Shown: positions 57,451-64,000 of the stretch, piece by piece
Layout of the letters: the number at the start of each line of letters is the position of its first letter
How positions within the stretch are numbered: position 1 is the stretch's first letter
Assembly (NCBI GenBank): GCA_034638255.1
Contig: JAWPGT010000001.1
Location: 682,001-746,000, forward strand
Origin: Coprinus comatus
Lineage: Eukaryota > Basidiomycota > Agaricomycetes > Agaricales > Agaricaceae
Reading direction: 5' to 3'
DNA length: 64,000 nucleotides
Made by a program: the position numbers and the translations under genes
The notes under the pieces: model-generated
Databases searched by the model: none
What the model was told of the DNA's origin: nothing
Seen by the model: only the letters and a program-made list of their open reading frames with translations

Positions 57451-58546
57451 ATGGCTTGGATAAGATTGAAGTTGAATAAATTCTCTTTTTGTTCACCGTG
57501 GATGTGCGAGTCCACTAGTTTCTACGCAAATCAAGGGGGGTACTCCGTAATTTGTGGCGCAGTGTTCGTTGAAGAGGTTGAAGAGGTTGGGGTTATAGAC
57601 AATACCAAATGTGAACGTTGAAAAGGGAGAAAAGTGCAATAGAACGAGGTGTAGTCAGTTGTGAGGGCAAGGCAAGGACAGGCAGTGTAAGGGATCCGTG
57701 TTGTGGATGGAATTCTCCTGTCACACCTTCTGAATGGGGCCGTTTCATCGTAGTTTGATGAATGTTGAATGAACAATGTAACTCTTTGGTTTGTATACAT
57801 ACTAATGTGCAGCCGAGTCCTTTTCTGAACGTCAGAACGATTGTTCCAAGTAGTTGCCTTTGAGCCCAAGCCACTTATTGAGAGACCTGAAAAAGTACAA
57901 ACTCTGAGATCTTTTTTCGGGCCCTTGTTTGCATTTACGGCATTACAGAGAAGCGTGTCCAGCACGTTGCAGGCTACTATCCACGTAACTCGGGACCATT
58001 GACCCGACATTGGTCTCGTCCTGGTCTCTTCCTCCCAGTGAAACGGGAAGGTTCCAGATCGACGGCATGTGGCGGGTTCGTGCACATCCAGATCGTACTA
58101 CTTACCGGTCAAAGAGGCGGATATTGTGAGGAATGACGATACAGCCGGGTCCAATCCACGTGTAAGAGGCAAGGTCGTATGTTAGCGCTTGATACGCGAA
58201 GGGAATGGAGCAAAACAAAAAGACGGTCTGTGGCAACCTGTACAACGCGCAGTTGGGAATAACCTTGGAAATAGTCTCAACGTCCCTGAATACTGGGTGC
58301 TACATGCATAGCGGTGATCAATATGATTACACATTACCTAGTATGTATGTACACTTTCGCAGGTCCCTACGCTTCCCCTGTGAGTTGAAATAAGTTTTTA
58401 GACAGGGGCAAAACAAGGGCAAAAGCATGTTTGATGAAATTAGATGAAATCTTACATTAAATATATATCCTTAATTTCGTTAGGTCAATGAGGCGAGCAT
58501 TGACTCGGACACACGAGGATGGTATCTCCCGGAAAAACGCTCCCCC
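57451..58546. other. Region with no resolved gene
   Basis: About 1.1 kb. Minus-strand frames (57531-58085, and a stretch reading SYTWIGPGCIVIPHNIRLFD near 58110-58170) are open but lack a consistent splice model or known domain. It contains the promoter of the MARVEL-like gene. Confidence 0.3.
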
Positions 58547-59010
58547 TCAAGGATCAAATTCAAACGGTAGATATCTTGAACCCTTGCTCTAGAAGGTGTC
58601 AGTCAAGGTATGGGTTATTGGATAACAATTCAATGTTGTTGGACGCGTCCGAAATTTGAATGTGAACACGTTGTCTAGAACCGTGGTGACCGTGATACTA
58701 TAGGATACTGCCGTGATACTTACACCAACAATAGCCGGCAATCTGAAGAATTGACGATCCTTGGTAGTCTCGTATCGACGGGATCTGAGGGGTCCTTGGA
58801 TGTCTGTAAAGATGCGATCGCATGTTAACCCTAGAATAACACAAGAATGGATACGTGAGCCAGGTTTGAGCAGATATTCAACGGTGGACCTTGGGTAGAC
58901 CAGGGATTCCTCGTTACGTGGACCAGTTAATAAGATTTCAAAGTGACAACCCTTCAACTGTCGACGCGTGGAGGTTTCCGGTTGAAGAGTTCCATCCTGG
59001 TTCCATCCAT
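58547..59010 (-). CDS. Unassigned small protein, tentative
   Basis: From an ATG at 59010 the frame reads MYGWNQDGTLQPETSTRRQL, then CHFEILLTGPRNEESLVYPR and VEYLLKPGSRIHSY. A phase-consistent intron (about 58806-58844) leads to IQGPLRSRRYETTKDRQFFR and LPAIVG. A second intron would join SKGSRYLPFEFDP with a stop at 58547-58549. That makes about 120 residues. The order KPGSRIH ... GPLRSRRYE loosely recalls OB-fold single-strand-binding proteins, but I would not assign it. The true start may be further upstream. Confidence 0.35.
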
Positions 59011-59550
59011 ACATCTGAGAAATTCCCTATTTCAACAACAACGACAATGGGATCTTGATGAAGATCCATTCGTTTCCAAATATTTGTGGCTTTTTTGGAC
59101 GAGGTAGAAAGTACTACTGGCAGGAACCTAGTTTACAATATTAGGGGTATTTGCTTGAAGAGATTCAAAGTACCCATAGATCTTGAGTGTAAAAAATAAC
59201 CTTGTAATTTTGTGGAAAGAAATAGATCCTCGAGGACTTCATGCATGATCTGTCATAAACTTCAATTCTGATTTTATTTGAATATGGTATGTTTAAGTAA
59301 ATCAATATTATGAATAACCTGATATTGATACAAAAGCAGCTACATTTTCGACGTATAATCTCGAAGGCACTACACCCTTTCGTGACAAGGGGAAGAAACA
59401 AAGCTTGGTCGTTCCTTTTGCGGCATACAAACGTCAAATTGCCCAAAGTCATTTTAATGCGACTTGACTTCCCACTAAATTAACAATTTACTGTTGCCGG
59501 AGAAAATCCACCGCAGGAAAAAAAAAACACGACTTGGTGGGAAATCATAG
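59011..59550. other. AT-rich intergenic stretch
   Basis: 540 bp. An open frame at 59165-59452 (minus) has no visible domain. Nothing else seen. Confidence 0.35.
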
Positions 59551-60980
59551 TCATTTCTCCAGGGCAAGTTGAGCGATCTTCATAGCGCCTTCCTTCGTTT
59601 TGTTACCTTACGACACAAGTGAGAAATGATTCCACAAAGTGATAGATAAACAACTAGTGCCCTCACCTCCAATAAAACCGCTAGCATGAATAAATATACC
59701 TCCCTCAACACCACTTGCATTGCTCAATTCTTCGTCTCTCAGACCGCGCCATGCCTCTGGTAAAGCTTTGCGCGATTCAAAACTCTCTGGGGAAACTGGG
59801 ACTGCTTGGATACGCCAATTTCCAGCTGTCTCGTCGGGATAGACGACATAAGTCGCCACATTGGGAAGCACTTCACCAGAGCTCTCCAACTCAAACAGAT
59901 GCTCCTACGGAGTATTAGTCACAAGCTGTAACCCATGCTAGTTTAGGGAAAATCACCTTCCAGGGCAAGAATTTTTCGAATAGAATGATCCGTCCAGTGG
60001 GGTCTACATTTGCCTTGCTAGCGTTGACGCTCTGAACCAAGAGATCACGAGCAGGAAGCCAAGCATTGGCATAATAATCCAACCGGTCGAAGAACTCGGT
60101 ACCGGTCAGTTTCGAGGCCTCGAAGAAGCGAGCCTAAGGATATAGTTTAGAGTTGTATTGGAGAGGAAAAGGAATAGATATACATCGACAGCATCTGAAT
60201 CCACGGACTGGTTCCAAGCAGGATTCAAATGGCTCACGCGACTGGAGAGATCGGTGCGGGTACGGTAGGCGGGTTTGATATCTGTCGGATATTGGGAAAT
60301 GCCGTTGTCAATGGCATCAATGGCCTCGATGAACTCCTAGATTCTATTTCATCAAAACTATAAAGAGACGGATAGTACTAACGAAAATCACCTTGTACAG
60401 CTTGAGCCACAGGAGTTCAACCTTGCTGTTTTCTATGGGCAGTTGGAGCCGACTCGCGATGACATCCTTGCCAAAATGTCTAGGTAGACTCAGTATTTAA
60501 TTTGTAAGGTCTAGAAAGTTCGACTAACTTGTATACAAGACCAGCACTGCTGAGCTTGGTGTTAAAACCATGGCCAAAGACTTCTGTAAAGCCGCGTTGA
60601 TGGTGATCAAATCGCCGCTTTGCTTCGTCGTAGATGGCTCCCACATCAACGACAATGTCGCAGGTGTCTAGGATTGCAGGATCACGGCTTCGCTTGAGTG
60701 CTGTAGAAGTGTTAGAGCGCGACTGGCTAAAAAAGATGGTTATGACTGACCTGCATTCTCGTAAGATTTGGTGTGGCGGAGCAAGAACACGGCGAGAGCC
60801 TCGTCGCAATGGAAGGTGCCATTGTGGGTGCCGATGAGCTGGATGGGAATGTGAGTGGGACATAGGAAGACGGGGGATAAGTAGCGATACTTTGTGGGTG
60901 GATTTGAGACGCTTGAGCTGAGAGGTTGAATCAGACATGGTTCTGAAGAAGATCGATGGCAGACCAGAACGGAGAATCAT
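59551..60980 (-). CDS. MYG1: MYG1 family 3'-5' exonuclease-like protein
   Basis: DHH-type phosphoesterase family (UPF0160); MYG1 acts on RNA in nucleus and mitochondria. Two in-frame starts exist. The one at 60980 adds MILRSGLPSIFFRT, which looks like a mitochondrial presequence; the one at 60938 gives MSDSTSQLKRLKSTHK. Then IGTHNGTFHCDEALAVFLLR (metal-site His/Asp), DVGAIYDEAKRRFDHHQRGF (DHH), TKLSSAGLVYKHFGKDVIAS, EFIEAIDAIDNGIS, DARFFEASKLTGTEFFDRLD, PWKEHLFELESSGEVLPNVA, ASGVEGGIFIHASGFIGG and the end KTKEGAMKIAQLALEK at 59551. Several introns of about 50-65 bp. Length near 350 residues, as usual. Confidence 0.92.
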
Positions 60981-61104
60981 TGACGAGTGGTCGGTGAAAA
61001 GGAAGAGAGCGGCAGTTGCCGATGAAAATATTATAGTAGGTATATACGATTACAGTCCGAGTGTCTATGTCCCCAAAGTCCATAATAAATGAGCATGTTG
61101 TCTA

Positions 61105-61619
61105 TCAGTAAATGGCCATTGCTCCACCGATAGCAACCCCAAGCACACCAGCTATCCAGGCGTTGAGGTTCAGTGCAGAAGCACCGGCAATGTAGTTGTC
61201 GTCAGGGCCGATGCCACCGACGTTGGTCTGCCCGGGAACAGGAGCACCCCCTTGACCTCCTCCGTCTATGTCGGTGGGAGCTGTGGGGAGATTACTGGGT
61301 GTTGTTGTAGTGGAGGCTGAGGTGGTTGAGTTGGCAGTGGAGGTGTTGTTACCCGTGATGGATTGCTGGGGCGTTAAATTTTGTGTAGTGGTGAAGACGA
61401 AAGTCCTAGTGACTGTGCTAGCCTGCCTGTCATCGCCGAGGGTGACCTGGGTTGCGAAAGAGGTGGAGGTGATGACTGTCTGGGAGGGTGATGATGCTGC
61501 GGTGGTAATGGTATTTGTTGTCTAGAGAAAGGTGAGGAGGTGAGAGGGAATATAAGAGGAGAACAGACCTGGGCAAGAACGAGGGGGAGGGCAAGGAGGA
61601 GCCAGGTGTATGAGAGCAT
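61105..61619 (-). CDS. Ser/Thr-rich GPI-type surface protein
   Basis: Model complement(join(61105-61520, 61569-61619)). The signal peptide MLSYTWLLLALPLVLAQ is encoded in the first exon and an intron falls right after it. The mature part is almost all Ser/Thr with few other residues (TTNTITTAASSPSQTVITST, TANSTTSASTTTTPSNLPTA). It then becomes Gly-rich, and a hydrophobic C-terminus (NAWIAGVLGVAIGGAMAIY) fits a GPI-attachment signal. About 155 residues. No catalytic domain. Likely a heavily O-glycosylated wall or membrane protein (inference). Confidence 0.75.
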
Positions 61620-61681
61620 GGTGGGAGAGGAGGAAGGAGTGATGATGAATAAGGAGTGATGACAAGGAATGGCAATAGTTA

Positions 61682-61764
61682 ATCAATAAACATTATAGTC
61701 AATAAACATTATAGTCAATAAACAATATAATTCATAGACATAATCAATAAACATTATAATCAAT
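61682..61764. promoter_or_regulatory. Tandem TCAATAAACATTATAG repeats in a divergent promoter
   Basis: Four copies of TCAATAAACA (units of about 16-17 bp, one pair more distant) between the divergent starts at 61619 and 61774. Each holds ATAAACA, which matches the forkhead core RTAAAYA. Confidence 0.65.
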
Positions 61765-61773
61765 CCTACCACA

Positions 61774-62904
61774 ATGGACATTACAATCGGCCAGATTCTA
61801 TCAGTGGTGCACTATATCTGTCCTCCATCCGCCCTCCAGCCTATCCCCTCCAGCCTCCTCTCCCTCCCTCTCCGCCAACGCCACCATTTTCTCGACATCG
61901 GTCTGGACGACCCTGAGGCTTATCTCACATGGCCATCTTCATCTTCCCACTCTGTCCTTCCTCTCCTGGAGGCCATCAAGCCTGATGACCTTCCCCTCCT
62001 CTTGGATGCACATGCCCACGACTCCATTCGCTACCTTGCCGACGCTGAGGCTGTATATGCCCATGTCCGCATTACACCCACAGCCGTCCTTCCATCCTCC
62101 CATCCAGACACCCAGTCATCTGTGCACTTAATATTTCTATGGGACGAACCCACCCAATCTTGGCGTTACCATAATTCCGCAATCGGCCCCTTTCCAAGTA
62201 ACTCTCATCCGCTGCTCTCGCACGCAATGGCTCTCTTCCAGTCCCCAGACGACTTCCTCCCAGAGCGCACCTACGACCTAGACAATCTCGACGACGGCGA
62301 TGACACTGCCTACTGGGATGCCTATAGCACAGTGGGAGACGACAGTAAACAAGCCCATCCTTTTGTCAAGCAGGAACCAGTCGTCGATACTGAGGATGCC
62401 TATTGGGCTCAATACTCCTCGATTCAAGGTTCAGATTCCCCTCAACCCAACTCTGACCTTCCCTCTGACAGTATCCAAACCTCAGGTTCTGCAGATTCTA
62501 CCATTCCATCCCCCCGTCCACTTGATCGCAAGCTTCAAGACTCTGCTGACCGTATCTTCGTTCCTTCATCCGACCTTAACCCAGAGATGCCCCACACAGA
62601 GGTCTACAATCCCTTAGCACCTCCCTCCCCCTCCACCCTCTCACGCAGACTTGCCTCCCTTCCAAATCGTTCAGACTCACCACCCCTCCAGGATGATGAA
62701 CCTTCTTCCACTTCCGCTTCCCCGGCTTCCCTTTCTCCCACATCCCCATCCGTCGAGTTCTCCCAACAGAACTTCGGAAAGGCTGCTGCAGATGAAGCTC
62801 TCAAAGATACCTTCAAGGCATTGTACCGCCTTTGGAGTGCCGGCTCAAGCTCAAGGTCTCAACAGGACTTCTTGACTCTCGTTCAACAAGCCATTGTAAA
62901 TTGA
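61774..62904 (+). CDS. Acidic Ser/Pro-rich orphan protein, single exon
   Basis: 376 residues with no intron, unusual here. The N-terminal ~150 residues look folded (GQILSVVHYICPPSALQPIP, FLDIGLDDPEAYLTWP, HLIFLWDEPTQSWRYHNSAI). An acidic segment with the repeated motif DTAYWDAYSTVGDD / EDAYWAQYSSIQGSD spans residues ~178-225. A Ser/Pro-rich region follows, and a C-terminal helix (DEALKDTFKALYRLWSAGSS ... FLTLVQQAIVN). I recall similar hypothetical proteins in other basidiomycetes but know no function. The AYWxxY pairs could be protein-binding motifs (inference). Confidence 0.75.
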   Translation: MDITIGQILSVVHYICPPSALQPIPSSLLSLPLRQRHHFLDIGLDDPEAYLTWPSSSSHSVLPLLEAIKPDDLPLLLDAHAHDSIRYLADAEAVYAHVRITPTAVLPSSHPDTQSSVHLIFLWDEPTQSWRYHNSAIGPFPSNSHPLLSHAMALFQSPDDFLPERTYDLDNLDDGDDTAYWDAYSTVGDDSKQAHPFVKQEPVVDTEDAYWAQYSSIQGSDSPQPNSDLPSDSIQTSGSADSTIPSPRPLDRKLQDSADRIFVPSSDLNPEMPHTEVYNPLAPPSPSTLSRRLASLPNRSDSPPLQDDEPSSTSASPASLSPTSPSVEFSQQNFGKAAADEALKDTFKALYRLWSAGSSSRSQQDFLTLVQQAIVN

Positions 62905-63365
62905 TAAATATGTTGTGTGTACATCTATATCTGTAGCAATACCTCACTCTGCATATCATGTACATCGGTGTAGCTCAACAAAGAATTGCTCCCTCTCCCA
63001 GCCAATCAATATCCCCCATGATACCCCAGGAGCCAAGCCAAGGCATGTCGGGACAGACTTCATCCAGATTCCAGAATCTGGGGAATATCGGGTAAATAAA
63101 TAGGCTAATCCACGACGCCTCGGGGAAGGACCTGGAAGGATATACTGCTGCATTCTAATACCTTAACAACACGAATAATATAGACTACCTACTGTTATTC
63201 AACGTTTACAACAACAAAACAAGAAAAGTCTAACAGGCCACGGACACAACATCAAACACCAAAGCAAAGGCTTGATCTGCGTTACAAAGGATATATATAT
63301 ACCGACCACATAATCGAACGGAAAAGCGAAGCAATAAAATACAGCCCCACTTCAATGTCTCAATT
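62905..63365. other. Convergent intergenic region
   Basis: 461 bp between convergent 3' ends; no gene supported. Confidence 0.4.
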
Positions 63366-64000
63366 TCAATCAACGACCTTCAAGGCAGCAACGGCCAAAC
63401 CCCCGATGTTAATGAGGAAGTTGTTGATGTTCTGAATATTCTCCGTGCTGTTGGTGTTTGTTGGAATGGCAGCAACAGTAGTACTAGTGGACGGGCTAGC
63501 ACGAGTGGATGTCTTTGTGGAACTGGCCGATGTCTCTGTTGTTGAGGCACTGGTTGATTGTTCCTTGGTTGTAGAAGTGCTTGTTGATCGGGGGCGTTCG
63601 GTAGTACTAGTGGTAGTCGGCTTCGGCTTCGGCTTGGTAGTTGGCTTGTCGTCGTTGTCGTCGTTGTTCTTGGGAGGTGCACCACCACCAAAAGACCAGC
63701 TTGCATCCGTAACCATATCTGTTCCTGCTCCTACAATGTTACTAAGAAGTCCGGGGCTCAAATCAATGTGGTTGGGATCACAGCTCATACACTTATGAAA
63801 TAATCAGCAACCAACATTCCAAAGCGATATCCAAGTATATATCATTACCTTGTCCACAACAGTAGCTTGGACGGTTTTACCATGGTAGGTAATCGTGATG
63901 GGTTTGTTGCAATGTGATCCACCATCCCAGATCTGAAAAAAGAACAAAAAAAAATTAGCCTTCTGACCACTCCAAAATTTAATGTTCTCGAAACATACAA
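63366..64000 (-). CDS. Double-psi beta-barrel (barwin/expansin-like) secreted protein, 5' end off window
   Basis: The last two exons are visible: 63849-63932 and 63366-63791, with introns 63792-63848 and 63933-63998. They encode WDGGSHCNKPITITYHGKTV, then ATVVDKCMSCDPNHIDLSPG, the core of a DPBB domain with the usual VDKC, Asp and Cys. The domain is followed by a Lys/Pro/Thr linker and a long Ser/Thr-rich stretch. The C-terminus NFLINIGGLAVAALKVVD is hydrophobic and could be a weak GPI signal. The signal peptide and first half of the barrel lie beyond 64000. Probably a wall-associated expansin-like protein, which in this family loosens walls without hydrolysis. Confidence 0.82.

Noticed and set aside
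58547..59010. Mitochondrial single-strand-binding protein
   Set aside because: Only a loose KPGSRIH ... RRYE resemblance; the OB-fold pattern is incomplete and exon borders are unsure, so left unassigned.

Overview
The window reads as nuclear DNA of a mushroom-forming basidiomycete (Agaricomycetes). The signs are dense genes cut by many ~50 bp GT-AG introns, a basidiomycete-type CPL1-like secreted protein, and a KDZ (Kyakuja-Dileera-Zisupton) DNA transposon. There is no bacterial-style operon, CRISPR array or tRNA gene that I can support. Exon borders were worked out by eye from reading frame, GT/AG (once GC/AG) signals and family conservation. Where only a span is given, the inner introns are approximate.

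Left housekeeping block (1-8683): REV3 (DNA polymerase zeta catalytic subunit, minus, C-terminus off the window), a glucose-6-phosphate 1-epimerase 54-69 bp upstream of it on the same strand, and the PP2A scaffold subunit A on plus. A CPL1-like secreted protein follows (9348-10158).

Mobile block (10527-28964): one 18.4 kb KDZ element bounded by ~736 bp near-identical terminal inverted repeats and a perfect 8 bp target duplication (CCCAAATG). It carries a multi-exon KDZ transposase, a protein with viroplasmin-like (RNase H1 N-terminal-like) motifs, and an uncharacterised accessory protein divergent from it. Two LTR retrotransposons are nested inside. One is a Copia element with an intact pol but almost no gag (11675-16220). 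The other is a 1.9 kb element that encodes only gag (21346-23284), with LTRs that look identical and a 5 bp duplication. The two share the same internal initiator-tRNA primer site and the same polypurine tract, so they look like complementary halves of one life cycle. The gag-only element splits an otherwise open 76-codon frame.

Right block (29121-64000): a secreted orphan; ribosomal protein S24 with a probable SINE in its upstream region; centractin ARP1; a small Cys-rich membrane protein; a small myristoylation-signal protein with a VCP-interacting-like motif; GPI2; a bZIP factor; APC4; the DRS1 helicase; a RasGEF with an N-terminal G domain; a SurE-like phosphatase; a GH16 glucanase; ribosomal protein L15; an MFSD1-like transporter; a MARVEL-like membrane protein; MYG1; a Ser/Thr-rich GPI-type protein; an orphan acidic protein; and a double-psi beta-barrel secreted protein cut by the right edge. 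Three divergent pairs here have start codons only 48-86 bp apart.
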